DNA of 64,000 nucleotides. It comes from Gorsachius magnificus (lineage: Eukaryota; Chordata; Aves; Pelecaniformes; Ardeidae). Under the pieces are notes generated by a model. It made no database searches. It saw only the letters and a list, made by a program, of their open reading frames with translations, and was not told the DNA's origin. The stretch is taken from the NCBI GenBank assembly GCA_034008185.1, contig CM067084.1, positions 46,575,099-46,639,098 of the forward strand, given 5' to 3'. Position 1 is the first letter of the stretch, and every line of letters begins with the position of its first letter. The position numbers and the translations under genes are program-made. This document shows positions 21,401 to 35,145 of the stretch, piece by piece.

Positions 21401-23799
21401 AATCCAACTAGAGTCACTGGGCTAGTAAAAAAAAAAAAAAAGCAGGAGACCAGTACAGACCGGACAACAGACCAGTACAGTTTCACTGGATGAGCTCAGC
21501 AAAGTAAGAAACAGCAAACAGTAAGCATGATTTTAAGTGAGGTCTTCCAGATTTAGATGATAGGAACCTAACTGTCCTTTCAGTGACCTTTACCACCCCA
21601 GAGCCGCAACTGCAGAAGTTCAGTCATTTTAAAATAAACATGGTGATATTTACATAAATGTAAATAAAATCGAGTCACAGCATGCCATACCTTTCAGGTC
21701 TATTAAGACATACCCCATGCGGTGCCGTGAGGCACAAGGCCAAATGAGTTCAACAACCCAAGAAATAGAGTAGTGCCCTCCAAGTGGCTGGCCCGGGGTG
21801 TTATTAAACAGAAACCCGAAACATCTGGAACCAGAAGGGATTTGCATTTCCTCATTCCTGTTGGCATGTGCATAAATCATTGCGACTCAGTAAAGAAGCA
21901 CCATTTGTTTTCCAGAGTCCTATTTCTTTTCTCAGTCAGAGCAGACAAGAAACATTCAACCAAAATGCTACGGAGGTGACGTTAGCTGACAAAAAAAGGG
22001 AGATGTGGAGCTGACAAGTTAAGAAGGCTGGTGAGCCTGGATCTTGCAGCCCACACATCGCATCAGATCACACCATGCCTTAGCCCACCAGAACATGCAG
22101 CCAGAGGAGCTCAAATAAAAGCATATCTGTACATAAAGGTGCACATTATAATGGTACCATAGGAATTCAGGTGATACAAGCCTCATCAGAGGGTTCACAC
22201 AGGTTCAGCTGCTGTGACTAATGGGATTTATGCAACCTTTGATCAAAACAGTTCCATTGCCAAAACATTTGTACTGTACAAAATTTCCAAGACCAATTAG
22301 GATATGACAAGCCTGCCACTGAAATTCCTGGATCATGTTGCGGGGTTAGGATTTAAAAAAAAAAACAAACAAACAACTGCATATTATAGCAAAACCCATT
22401 ACTTACCAGTTAACATGAACAGTACAGTGGTTAATGGTCGGGTATATCCCAACTCAATACCCCCACCACCAAAGTGCTTGAGCAATGTGTAGTGCGAGCA
22501 TCTTTTTAATAGGGAGGAAAGGCCCAAACAGCATAACCGTGGCTTTGTGCTGTCTTCCAGACCAGGAGCCTCTTGCACGTAAAGAGAGGTGGAGGAGGCA
22601 GAAAGCCACCCAGCTTTGCTCCCTGCCCAGAGTGACTCCTAACATCGCTGCCTGGGGGAGAAGTTTCTCTGCACCACATTGCAGGCTTGGGACCTCAGAA
22701 GACCTTGCCCTGCGAATTTGCCTCAGGGACTTGTCTGGCAAGAGCAAAAAGCATTACTCAGGCTCATGGTGTGGCATACGTAGCAAGCCTACGTCACAGT
22801 GGACGTATGGGGCAAAATCAGACAGTGTCCCAGCACCAGTGACACTCACAGCCTCCACAGGGTGGAAGCAAAGTGGAAAACAAATAAAAAGAGAAGGAAA
22901 TACTAGCTAAAGAGGAGAACACTGATTAAATAAAACACCAGTAGCAAGTAAAGGAGCAGGAAGAAATCCTCTGTACCTCAGTGTAGCACAGAGGAGGCAA
23001 TGTCACAAGGGTTGAAGCAGGGGAGGAGGCTTGAGGCCCTGATCTTGCATGCAGACATGTACCATACAGGACCTCCTCTCCACCTGCCCCTCAGACACTC
23101 TTCTCTCCCTAATATGTCTCCACAAGTCAGAAGCATAGGCACTGGCTGAAGACCCAGCATCTCTGAAATGGAAGGGGCTGTCCCACCACCTATCCAGGGT
23201 TACAAACTTTTGCTTATCATTTCCAAGCCACCCCAAGCCTCAGTCAGAGTGGCAGAGTCCTTTCTCCCATCTCCAAACCACCAAGCTTTTCCCTCAGGTG
23301 CTTTGCAAATGCTTGAGAAGACCCACGCACCACACACGCACAAGTCCAGAAAATAAACCTTTTTAATGGTATCTTGATAATCTGCATGCCCAGAGAGAGC
23401 ACGTATTACTTCCTCGGACTGAGAAGCAACATCTAAGAGCTTTCTTCCCATTTATTTTAGGACATATTCTCTCACTACTCTGCTGGAGAAAGCCAAGGTG
23501 AAACTGTTCGCTCTCCCTGCTCCCAAACTCCTGATTCAGGCTGTAATAACTCTAAAGCAGTATCTGTCTAGGGTATTACCCTAGGCAGAAGTGGAAAGTT
23601 TCCTAGGGTGAAATTATACAATTACTGGCCCACTGCTCAGTGCTCCCGCTAGGCAAGCTGGCCTCGGTAGCAGCAGCAGCAAGGGGCTCATGAGAGAGCT
23701 TACGCACCTTCCAAGGCCACAGGTCTTGTAATATTTCACACTGCAGGGGAGAGGAGGAGGTGAGAACAAGAGAGGTTCTTAATAAAACTTAGTTCTTTT
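18431..23799. other. Intergenic, nothing recognised
   Basis: Apart from a residual GC-rich patch (18,650-18,830), eleven C at 19096-19106 and a 12-base direct repeat at 21447-21458 and 21469-21480, I see no gene, RNA or mobile element. The 141-codon open frame at 22485-22910 has no family resemblance and no splice or promoter context. Confidence 0.6.
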
Positions 23800-23945
23800 G
23801 AAACATTGCTCTTTGAAGTGCTCATAACATTGTACAAAAGAAGCCAAGCTTTATCCCCATTTTACAGAGAGATGAGAAGAGTTGCATGCAACAGCAGAGT
23901 CAAGGAAACAGACCCCAGGTCTCCCAGTTTCTACAGGTCTAATGG
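23800..23945 (-). mobile_element. MIR-like ancient SINE fragment
   Basis: The + strand shows TTATCCCCATTTTACAGA followed by a degenerate stretch and then GACCCCAGGTCTCCCAG. This is the order seen in the reverse complement of MIR-type SINEs (the TCTGTAAAATGGGGAT block and the GGGTTCGAA-side block). It is strongly diverged, so the call is tentative and the edges are guesses. Confidence 0.35.
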
Positions 23946-24486
23946 TGGGAACAGGCTGCCGTCATGGGAATCTTCACGTAATGACAGTTTCTCCACAAAG
24001 GCACTGACATTTTAGCACTAATTTTAAAAACATTTCCACCAACAGCAGTGGAAGACTTAAGTGCTGATGTAATGCTCATGGAAATGAGATTTGAAACAGG
24101 ATCCACGGTTCCCTGTAAGAGCCTCAAATGGTAGCTTGTGTTACAGCTGCCTTTCAATGAGCATTCAAGCCAGTTTCCAAACATCAGTTTAGAAGCTTTT
24201 CATACCCAGGCATGTCTTAAGCCATTCGGCAGATGCTCTTCGGAAGTTTTGCACTTGTGTGAGATCCTCTAGAGAAAAAGGAGATCTTCAAAGGGATAAC
24301 AGTATCTTCTTCTGATTAAAAGCCTGGCGTAGTGTGCTGCCTGAATACTGCTGGGCGCATCCTGCATAGCACATTCTGATCAGCAGTGCGATGAACACAC
24401 AGAAGAAGTATTTTCTTTTTCTGCTAGTTTGTATGAAGTTTAGGATTTTAAATGGTTCTTGACTGAAACACAAGTATCCTGCAGTC

Positions 24487-24515
24487 AGCAGAGACAGCCC
24501 TGGACTGTCTCTGCT
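24487..24515. repeat. Perfect 11-bp inverted repeat (hairpin)
   Basis: AGCAGAGACAG (24487-24497) and its exact reverse complement CTGTCTCTGCT (24505-24515) flank a seven-base loop. Flanks do not extend the pairing, so it is too short for a microRNA precursor. Confidence 0.85.
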
Positions 24516-27500
24516 CGGAAACAGTCATTCCTGCTCTGCACCTCCTGTCCCAAGGGCACAAGGAGTCACGGCAAAGATCCTCTAATTTTCCATGGGCACT
24601 GGTTGTTGGAGTGGCCAAGCAATGGTTAGCTATCAGCAGCTCCCAGAGCTTAGAGCAAGTGCTTGGTGAAGAACCAAGTCAAATTGTATTGTCAGTGTTG
24701 AATGCGCTGCCGCGTTTATGACTCTCCCATTCTGTACTGCACCAAACGCTGTGCCACTATAGCAGGAGTGAGTTGAAAATTGACTCAAACCACGTTGTAA
24801 AAGAATGACATATGCTTCTGTATTTTAAGCATCAGATGTGATTTCCTTATGAGCTTACTACCAAAGTCTTTCTGTCCTCTAAGTAACCTGCAGACTAGTC
24901 CTCCCTTATTCTTCCACAAAAGCTGCTGCAATACCCCTTGCAAAGGGCGCCTGTGTCCTGCCTCTGTCTGCCCCAAGGTTATCAGGAGTCGAGCCAGCTC
25001 CCCACATCTGGCAATGCTGGCTTCCTGAGTGAATTGGGGGCCTGTTAGCAGCCTGCCTGTATGTTCATGCAATAAGCTGTTAGGAGAGCAAACCTCAGCT
25101 GAAGCATAGATGTTTGTTTTATTAGCACAGGTTTTTCTACCACTTCTCTGGGGAGAAAAGAGGGAAGTTTCTTTCCCGCAAATATAACTATTCAGACTAA
25201 GTAGTAAGAGAGCATAAAAGCTGCTGCCACTGCTTAAACAAGAATAACAATGGTATGAACATGAGAAGCCAGGAGAGACATTTTGTATGCAGTGAAACTC
25301 GTATCAGCAACAGAGCCTGACACCTAATGGAGGAAGGGCCAATGAAGGTCAAAAAAATTACATTGGGAATCTCTGCACTACTTTTAAACTAGAAGTGCTG
25401 CCTATTGCCAGTGGCCTTTGGTGTAGTTTTCACTGTCTTCATATGGTAGCTATTCATTGTTGGGTAATTATCTTGTTTTATTTTTCTATTTATTTATCCA
25501 GTAAATCAAACTAATAAAAACCCAACCCACAATTGCCATGGGAACACTCCAACAAGGACAGATGCGGTGTATAGCTGCGAGGAAAGAAAGCAGGCTTCAA
25601 CTTTATTAAATTATATACAAGGCAATCAATACAACTTAACACAAACAGCCCTTGCAGGCTCTGCACTAACCGTCCAGAAGGCTCGACCGATAACTTTAGA
25701 GCCTTTTGCAACACCAAACCTTAACAACCACCATGCCAGGTTTCTGTAAGGTCACATGCTCCAGAATGCAGTCTTCCCTGCCCTTCCCTCTCATCGTTCC
25801 AAAGGGAATCCCGGAAATCATATAGTCCACTTTTCCACCCCACAGACACACCAGGTATTTTTTTTCCTCCCCTAAATCCGGTAGATCACTGTTGAATTCT
25901 TGCTCTGACAATCTCAGAATTTGCATTGAAAATTTAGTCCTAGTTAAAATAACACATTTAGACAATTTCAAACAGTTTCAAACAGAAACAAATCTAACTG
26001 TTATTTAGCTTAACTTGGTCACTGTCTCTGCAAAGATGGATGACAAGAGACAGGAAAATAGAAAGCAGAGAGGAGAGATTAAAGCGATAAAGGGCCTACA
26101 AAGCTCAGAGCAATTTTTCTCCTTAATTTCCCCATATTCAAGGTAATGCCACTGAGAGAAAGGCAACAAAAAGAATTACATGGACTGCCCAGCCTGTATT
26201 TGTGCAAGGCAGTCTCATCACTCCCAGTCCTTTGTGTTGCTGGCAGTGAGGGTTGTCTTTCTGGACACTGCAGGGAGAGAAGGTGCCAGGCATTTGATTA
26301 GGCCAGATCAGAGTCTCCTTAAGTCCCCCAGCTGGGAGCCATCTGGCAGTAACTCACTCTGTGCAGGTCATCCTTTCTGTTGCAATGCCTTCCCGCCTGC
26401 CAGAGCACTGTGATTATCCTCCCTCCTCACATCCTCCTAAACTCGTCCCAGCAGTGCTGACAAGGACCCCCCTCACCCCTCAGTGCAGAGTTAGAAGCAG
26501 GCCCCATCTCCTTTCTGCACCGGGCGTCCTGAAGCAACCCTAAGATATCTTTTCTTTATTTCTTGTCCCCTTCTGGTGGCAGTTTATCAGGAATCAGCTC
26601 TGTGATTAAGCAATACCTATACTGAGAACTTTGCAGAATAAAAGATAATGTTCGTTTGCTTTACTCCCCCTACCCATACTTTCCCTGCTTCTGGGATTAT
26701 TCACTATTTCATCTCCCGTACCAGCCGGCATCAACTCCAGTCCCTAGCCAGAAAGATACAGTGGCTCTGCCTGACAGAACTGCAGCACTGAGCATGCAGC
26801 TTCAAAGCAGGCAGACACGGATCCTCCCTACTGAAGTTATTTAAGCCACCGGTGGGTGATACCTCTTGTGACATTGTCCGTCCAGCACAGCCATCCAGCT
26901 TCCACCCATGCTCTCTTGCAGCATCTCCAGGACAGAGCTTGGCTCTGTCCCTAGTATCTTTGCCTTGCCTACTCTGCCTATAAAAAATCCTACATGGTGC
27001 CATTCCTTCCCTCTGCCGTTTCCCCTTGCCCCCTACAAATATGCATAGGAACATTTAGATAAGCTTTCCGCAACTACAGAAGCTGTGCCTGCATTTGTTA
27101 AATGCAAATAACCTGCCCCCTGCATTGCATTATTCCTATTGCATTTCTCAGCACTTTGTGTTCTCGGTCACCACTACATTGCACACCAGAGCCACTGTCT
27201 GGCACGTGTACCACTGCTGCAATGGAAGGAAGGCTTGTGATTGTGATGCACTGAAACAATCTTTTAATTACTAAACAAGCACAACTCCAACTTGGAAGGG
27301 TTTGTGTTCACTTGCGTGATTTCTGCTTTGAGCTTTCTGCACGGAGGTGGGTGCAGTGTGAGGCACTTGGTGTTACAACTGTGGCTTCCTATTCCAGCCT
27401 ATTTAGGATGTTATTTGTCTCTCATTTCCTCCTCCATTAAGTATTTAAGCAAAGACTTAAGAGTAATATCGTTATTGCTAACAAGATCATGTTTATTCTC

Positions 27501-30181
27501 CATTGCAATGCACAAGCACACAATTACAGATAAATTGAGCGCTGCCTGATTTACCTTTACCATACTATTAAGTTATTGCAATGTCTTAATTCTCATCTCT
27601 TCTGATTAAATAGTTTTAGTTAATTTAAAGTAACGAGTCAATTGTTTCCTTTCTGCTTACCCCTCTAAACTATATTTCATCCCTGAGGCTGAATTACCAA
27701 TGAGTGGCATTTGTTGCCAAAACAGTGCACAACCAAAACAGTTTTCCAGAGTTTTGGTTCACTTTTCTTTTTGTTGAACCTATTTATGATAACTGACTGA
27801 CTGTAAGGGAGACATTATAGGTTCTGTAAGTAAAAGTTGTTTCTCATTTAAGCATAGGGCTGTGATAAACACTTCCATATAAAATTGTTGTTTTCTAATT
27901 AGTATGTCAAGGTTGGTATAATTTAGATTGCTAAAACCTGTCTTTAAAATAAAATATGAATATGTATTTTGTCACAAAATCAAGGTAATAAAATGTTCTG
28001 TAGCAGCAACTTGATGATTATGTGGCAAGGCACATGTTTTTAATATCAATTTAGCTAAAACCAGTGACTGATAGTGACTAATGAGGAAGACAGCCTGCAT
28101 GAGGAACCTCATGAAGGTGCTTGCTTTCTTCATTACACTATTTGGCTCCAGTGAGGGCCGTCCAGAAGATCAGGATGCTTGCAAAGAGGCAATTCCTAGC
28201 AGAGGGAGCCAAAAATAAAAAGTGTTGTCAAATCTGAGGGAGGGCTGATCTGGAACCTAACAATACAGTGACTCCCCGCCTCAGCCTGGAACCAAAACCC
28301 AAGCTCTGAAAAGCCTTGAACTCTGCAAGTTCACATCTGGGTCCAATCAGACAGCTCAAGCCCATTTCCAAGCAGAGGCAAACTGAAAGGCATGCGATAT
28401 GCCGAGGAGACAAACCGCAGATGTTTATTGTGCTCCTGCGCCCTTAGCAATTGTTTTAATGGGTTGGAGCTCCTAGGAGACCGTTTGACTTCTGCTCATG
28501 TCTATACTGTTCTCTTATAATGCTGACTGTGCAGAAGCCTGAAGCTGTCAACAATCTCCTTCCAGTGTTATTTCAAGGGAAGAAAAGTGAAGTGACATCT
28601 GATCTGTTGAGAGAGGATGGGGAAGGGGGGCAGTATTTTTAAGATATAAAGCAACAACAAAAATCTGTATGGAATCGATATTCCAATCGATACCTTCTGC
28701 GGCTTTGGAAAGCACAGCTTAGTCTGAAAGACAGGTTTCCCCTTCTCTGTTGCAACAAGTATCCATTAAAGAGACTGGTACTTGTTTTGCCAAGACCACA
28801 TTGTCAGTAAGTGTTTTGAAGCTCTGCAATAATGATTATTGTGCAGTACTGCGTTTTAATAATTCAAATAAACCATGGAACATTATGATCTCTACAGTTA
28901 AGTAAATACTTTGTTGCAACTCCAGCCTTGGAAAGCGTCCTGCATTTCAGTAGACTTGTCTCTTTGCAGAAAGGAGCATTTTGAAACCACCGCCTGCCTT
29001 CACAAAGAGCAGCCATGGCTGCTGCCGGTCTCCTCCGGTCTGTGCAGAGGGAAGAATCTATGCTTGTGAAGATCATCATCACGTAAAAAGTGTAGTTAAG
29101 TGATCCTTTGCTGTCTGTTGTACGTAAGACCTGTGCCCACATGTGTCGGGCATTCAACTCCTTTCCTTTATTCTTCAGTCATTAAAATTTGGAACTGGAA
29201 CCTAGTCAATGCCAAGAAGAAACACCTGCCTCTTCAGGCAGGAGTGACACCATGGCATTTCTAAATGGCCCTACAGGAACCTGGTCTGAGCACAGAGAAT
29301 GTGAACTGCTGAAGTTACTGGTGTGAGGTATCAGCACGAGTGTGAGTTTCCCTAAGTTCATCTTTCATCCAAGAGCCGAACTGCGGAAGAGAAGGGAAGG
29401 ACCTCTTTGAGCTGAGGCACAGACGGTGAGTGAGAGAGGCTTTGTAAAGGGCACTAGTGAAGGACGAGTGGATCGGGAAGAGAAGAAAGACCAAGGACAG
29501 TGGAGGTGAAGAAATGCTACAATTTCGCAAGAATGAGTAGAGCCCTCCAGGAAAGAAAAGAACTAGACAAAATTGAAAGAGAAAGTAGAGGGCAGGATTA
29601 AAAAAAAAGAAGTGTGATTACCCAAGGGCATTGGTTTCAGAGGGCGAAGAGTTAGAAAAGGTATTGCTTAGGCTAGAAAGTGCAGTAGGGAAGGCTGTCG
29701 AACATGGATGTCAGCTCTGCGAAATACACTGTATTGTTCAGCTGGACTAACGCACGGCACACAAATTCCTGGATCTCCCTAGTCACTTGGGATTTTATAG
29801 ACTGCTTAAAAGACATGAGGATTTCACTTACTTTTTTGCCCTAAACACAACCTTTTGTGGCCACTGAGATTTAGATTGTAACAAAAGTGCAAATTCTCAA
29901 AAAGTGAATTAAAAGGTTCTCTCTTCCTGAGGATATGAAGCATTTTAATTTTTTTCAGTTCTTATATGGATATGGCAACACACATGCTCATTTCTCTATT
30001 CCCTGCCTTAAAAGTTTGTATATTTGTGTTGGAAAATTCCACTACTGAAAGTCTGGTAGAGGCTGTCTGCTCTTTTTAGTGTGGAACAGTAAAGACAAAG
30101 GATGTTTTCTAATTTGCTAAATCGTACAGCCCAAGGATCTCTCCACTGTTATGCACGTGGTTTTCTACAACCCTCAAAAGA

Positions 30182-30201
30182 TAAGATTAGATTAGATTAG
30201 A
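30182..30201. repeat. (TTAGA)n microsatellite
   Basis: Three to four tandem copies of the pentamer TTAGA. Confidence 0.85.
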
Positions 30202-33200
30202 TGGAATATTATTAGAACTAGAATTACTAATGTATCACTAGAAAATGAAAGAAGTTGCTGTCTATTAAAGTGCAACAAAACTACTAAACAGGAAATGGAT
30301 GACTGGCTACAAAAAAATCAAAGCTTAATAAGGCTTTCAATCTATGTGAGTTTTTATTTATAGCAGAGAACTGAACAGGCTAATACTTCTCATTCAAATT
30401 TACATAAATATGTTCTTTACTGTCTTCTAGGTCAAACAGAGCCCTGGTAGGTGCAGACACAATTCCCCTGGCATCTGAGAAGTCAAAGTAACGACGCTTT
30501 TGAGGAATGTGTTGCTCTGACAAACAGCAGAGTCAAAAGTACTCTATGACAGGTAGAAAATTTGCATTTCCATTAGCGAGGCCTTTGTCAAATGAAATCC
30601 CTAAAGGCAATAAAGTATGTGCGTGGAAGGAAAATGCAGTGTATTAATTTACTACCACCCCCCAAAAAAATTTCACTCTGTAGTTCAGCAAAACGTAAGT
30701 TAAGATAAAAGGCAGAAGGAAAAGGTTTACATTCCAGGGGGCCATACAATAGAGGGATAGTGATTTATGCATGCTTTTGCCACAGGACAGCCCAGAAGAG
30801 AAATGCTTTTAGATAGGTTGGCTGGCTCGTAATTTATCAAGGACTCAATTCTTCTACCCTGTTCAAAATTAGCAGCTGTTCAGGTAATGTGTTAAGATGT
30901 ATTGAGTTAGGGCACAGGAATCAAACTGAGTCTGCGCCTGAGCCACTTTGCTCCTCTGAAAAAACTGGCCTAGATTCTCAACCATTGCAAAAATGAGCCC
31001 AGTTTTTACCTTTTTTAAAGTTTATCGAAATATGGATACACGTTAAAGGATAGTGCTTCATCTTTTTGGCTGATGTCTTTTAGAAATTAATGAAAATGTT
31101 ATTGATTTTAATGAGATTCCTATTCTTTTATGCTCTGTGACTCCTGTTTTTCATGGATGAAATTCTTACTAGAAATTAACAGATCACCAGTGGAATTATG
31201 GATAAAACAGGATACTATTTAATGTGAATAAAATGTCAGAAATTGGTCCTAAGTTTAACTTGGCCAGCCTTTAAAACACATTAATACTATCACAGCTAAC
31301 CCTGATGGGTTTAGGATGTCTATATCCTGTATTAGTTCTTCATTTATATTCCAGATATTTATCATCAAGGGTCACTTTATCTTGAGACTGTTGGAATTAA
31401 ATTGACAGATTTGGCATGAGGAATGCCCAAAAAAACACAGTCATTTATTAGTTGGTATTGGTTTCCCCAGATATGTTTGAGCGTTTCGGGAGAATATGCA
31501 TCATAAAGACTAACGTAAGACCACACAGAATTAATGTTTTCAAATCTTACGAGTTTATCAGTGTGTTCTTGCCCGCCACAGCCCATCCCACTGAGAGGTG
31601 GCCCTTTCCTCAGTCTTACCTCCCCTTCTGGCACCCCTTCCTTTATTCTGGTGCACATGGCTGCACAGCAAGTTAGCTGCACTTGTTGCAGCCCTTACCG
31701 ACATTCACTTTAGCTTGGCTGCATTGCTGTAGCTGTGTAATGCCAACAAGTTTGCCTGGAATTCTGCATTCAGATGTGGAAACAGGATCCCAGCTCTAAG
31801 GCGGTCAGGGAGAATATTTTGCATGCATGCACTGTCGGTAGCTTTAGGAGCACATGCATTCTCCGGACCAAGTCAGCTAATAAAAGTAAACGTCTCTCAC
31901 AGAGAAGTCCTTTCAGGAACAACTCAAACATTAACATACTCTTTTTCATACAAAACTCTCACACATTAACTCTGTTGATCACAGCTCAGACAAGACAACT
32001 GCCAAGTCGAAGTATAGGAAATCTTGGATAACTATTCTTCTAGTTTATTCCTCCTCCTGTATATAGTCATGTTGTATTGGTACATGTCCCTGTGTGATAT
32101 GTAGTGCTTGTAACTATTCCATCAAAAGAAAATCCAAAAGCTTGACCCGAACCAAAATAGTTATATTGGAACAAAGGGTATGAGTTAACAAGGTCAAGAA
32201 GCATAAGTCCTAATAACATCTTCCCCTTCGATGGGATTTCTGCTCTAAAGTAATCTACGAGCTTTCAGGAAGTCTTTCCAGGAGTAAATGAATAGCTCGT
32301 GTGATCATCACACCCCTTAAAAAATCCACAGCCCTACCAGAACGAGACTGCTGTTCTGAGCTGCAAACGACATGCCCATGGTGAAGCTGGCTTTTTCAAG
32401 CATTAAGAGGTATCTCACCAGATGAATTAAAGAACTGAAAGACCATGCACAGTGGGTAGCAGCAATTTTCTATTTGTTCAGAAACAGGTGTAAATTGCTT
32501 TCATTATGCTTTTATAAAACAGTGGGTTTTCTACAGGCTCTACTAAGTATTACTTTCTGGTTTGGGCTCTTTCTGCTTCTGTACTTCTTTATTCCTGCCT
32601 CACTAACTTTATTGCTAGCAAAGTTTTTCAGCATTTCTTTCTTTTTTTCTCTCCTCTTTTCATACAGCAATAAATATTATTCAATTCAACAAATGCATAC
32701 AAATGGTTTCCATTAGAATTTTAATCTACTCTCAAAATGAAAGAAAAGCTTTGTATAAATCTTTTTAAATTACCAGAACATAAATTCAGATAGGGACATC
32801 TCCACCTAGGCTGAGCTGGGGAGTTCACAGCCTGCTGTCCTCGTTCATAAATTAATTGAGGTCTCTAGCTGCTGTAAATGAACAGTGCATCCTGCAAAAG
32901 TTCATGTCTGTCAAGATTGCAGATTGGTTTCTATCAGAGTTTGCAAAAGTCAGAGCACACAATGCTTTCATTATGTCTATGAGTATGGCTTCCCAACTGG
33001 AAAGAAATGTGTGTTTTGTTCTGTTGGGCCAAGATTTACAGAAAGCAATTTTCCTCCATGCTTCAGCTATGACAAACCTACTGAAAAATGTCATTTCATG
33101 ACTTCTTTCACTCAGTCACCTTTTTACTGACAAATATATATTCTTTCTGCTCCATGTGTACGCACCAACTGTGACATTTAATGGCCAAGGAAGGTTAATC

Positions 33201-34796
33201 ACAGGTGAGTACATATCCCTCTTGGATATTGCAAGCTATACTGCATTCACTGCCACTTCTCCATTATAAAGCAAGCATGGCTTTCACTGGCTCACACAAC
33301 TACCTGTTTTATATTACAAATTCATAAATTTTTTAAAAGGGTCCCTAAGACTCTGAGCACCAGCCAGCATATATCCATGAATACCTCTTAGGCGTCTTAA
33401 ATTACATTAGGGTTGTGACAGAGCGTGAGGAGAGTCAAAGGCAAGGTGGGCATTATTGAGTCTTTGGTATCATTTTGTTTCTTCCCCTTTGGCTTTGCAC
33501 TGTGAATCTGCAGGCACATGATGGGTGGAGTAAAGAAAAGGCAGAGCATCAGATCCCAGAGTTTGGGAAGTGGAGGTGGTTTTGCTTTTGGTTTTTTTTT
33601 TTTAATCAGTGATGTATTTGGCTATGGTGGCAGGGACCCTAGACAGATAAACGCCTGTTTTTGTAAGAGTTTTGAAATTAAAAGGAGGCTAGGGGTGACC
33701 AAAATAGCTCTTTACACAAGTGAGTAGAATTGGTACTATTTCAATTTACAGATAAGGGACTAAAACCCAAACACGGCACATGCACACATTTCCTTCCTTG
33801 CCTACGCTGGCTCTGCTGGCCCTTCCCTCTTCCCGGCTGAAGCTGCTGAGGAGGCACCCCCAAAGCACCTCCATGCCACCCATTCACTCCTACCTCTCTT
33901 CTTTAAAAGAAGCAAAATATCCCTGTTGGGGTGCACTGAGTATTGCCCAACAACTGAGTGTGGTTGTTCTCTGGAAGCAGCAGAAAGCTGTCATACCAGC
34001 TCCTAAAAACGATGGGGAGGTTCACCACACCTACAAATACCGGTCACAGAGAGGTCTTGGTGATCTCGGTACACAAAAGACTAGCGAGGCAGGGCTAGAA
34101 GGGCATACTATCCCATTTTGTTCTGTAAATACATAGGCAACCTTTTAAAGAATGCAGATTATTTACGTGCTAAAAGTTAATGTGCCTGTTAATCTCTATT
34201 TAAAGGCTTTTGCGTTAGCCTAACAGTGCCAACCAGTTATGGTCCATGAAACAAAGGTGGCTGCCAGCCACAAGAGCCGAATATGTACTGGAAATTAATT
34301 ATTTACTTGGCAAGCTCAGCAGTCACTTTATTATCAAAGTAATTGGGGCAATTTAACTGTTTTATTAAATACTCAATAGTTCTGACCTGTATCACACAGG
34401 TGACATTTGGCATCACTGTGTCATGATGCTGCCTCTTCCCACCATGAGTCACAAGCACCACGCTGTCAAACTCTTCTCCAGGAAAAATACTTGCAGGTGC
34501 AAACATCAGCAGTTGTCCTGGTAGTCTAGTTTAGAAAGCATTTAAAATAAGTATTTTAAATGTACAACTGCTCTGTGCAGGGCTCGCACGACAGGAGGGA
34601 AATTTCAGACTGGAAGTTTTTATTGCAAGAAATTACAGACTCTTGAAGACATGGATTGCAGTGGAAACCCTGATAACATGTTCACCATAGCAGGGGCAAG
34701 TCAATACGGTCTGAAACAAGATCCCTCCTAAGCACATACTCATGCCAACAGTTTCTGTTATATCAGCCTATACCTGATGTATACTAGCATATAGGT

Positions 34797-35145
34797 GCTC
34801 TCTACAGCTTCCTGAGGAGGGGAAACGGAGAGGGAGGTGCTGATCTCCCTGGTATCCAGTCACAGCATGCGTGGGAATGGTTCAAAGTTGCTCCAGGGGA
34901 GGTTTAGACCGGACATTAGGGAGCATTTCTTTACCAAGAGGGTGGTCAGACACTGGAACAGGCTTCCTAGAGAGATGGTAGATGCCCCAATGTCAGTGTT
35001 TAAGAGGCATTTGGCCAATGCCCTTAATAACATCCTTTAACTTTTGGTCAGCCCCGAATTGGTCAGGCAGTTGGACTAGATAATCATTGCAGGTCCCTTC
35101 CAGCTGAAATATTCTCTTCTATTCTATTCTATTCTGTTCCATTCA
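34797..35145 (+). mobile_element. CR1 LINE 3' end with ATTCT tail
   Basis: The + strand encodes the last part of CR1 ORF2. The frame from 34837 reads NGSKLLQGRFRPDIREHFFT, then a KRVVRHWNRLPREM piece, and stops after the block ending in LNNIL at 35040. The 3' UTR contains the hallmark GGTCAGGCAGTTGGACTAGA and ends in TCTATTCTATTCTATTCTG. The tail and the residues differ from the copies at 38.6, 45.2 and 61 kb, so it belongs to another, probably older, CR1 subfamily. 5'-truncated like most CR1 copies. Confidence 0.9.

Larger units (their letters stand above)
23946..34796. other. Intergenic, no gene recognised
   Basis: About 10.9 kb with no coding, RNA or young transposon signal. It includes a perfect hairpin at 24487-24515, a (TTAGA) microsatellite at 30182-30201 and a purine-rich stretch at about 29,430-29,720. 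Several AT-rich segments (27,550-28,060) could hold conserved non-coding elements, which cannot be judged without alignment. Confidence 0.6.

Noticed and set aside
22485..22910. 141-codon open frame on the + strand
   Set aside because: No domain or compositional sign of a real protein; surrounded by non-coding sequence.
24470..24530. Hairpin at 24487-24515 as a microRNA precursor
   Set aside because: The stem is only 11 bp and flanks do not pair, far short of a microRNA hairpin.
25526..25546. X-box (RFX)-like ATTGCCATGGGAAC
   Set aside because: Mismatches at both half-sites and no nearby promoter.
33731..33780. MIR-like TTTACAGATAAGG stretch
   Set aside because: Only one short block resembles MIR; too little to call an element.
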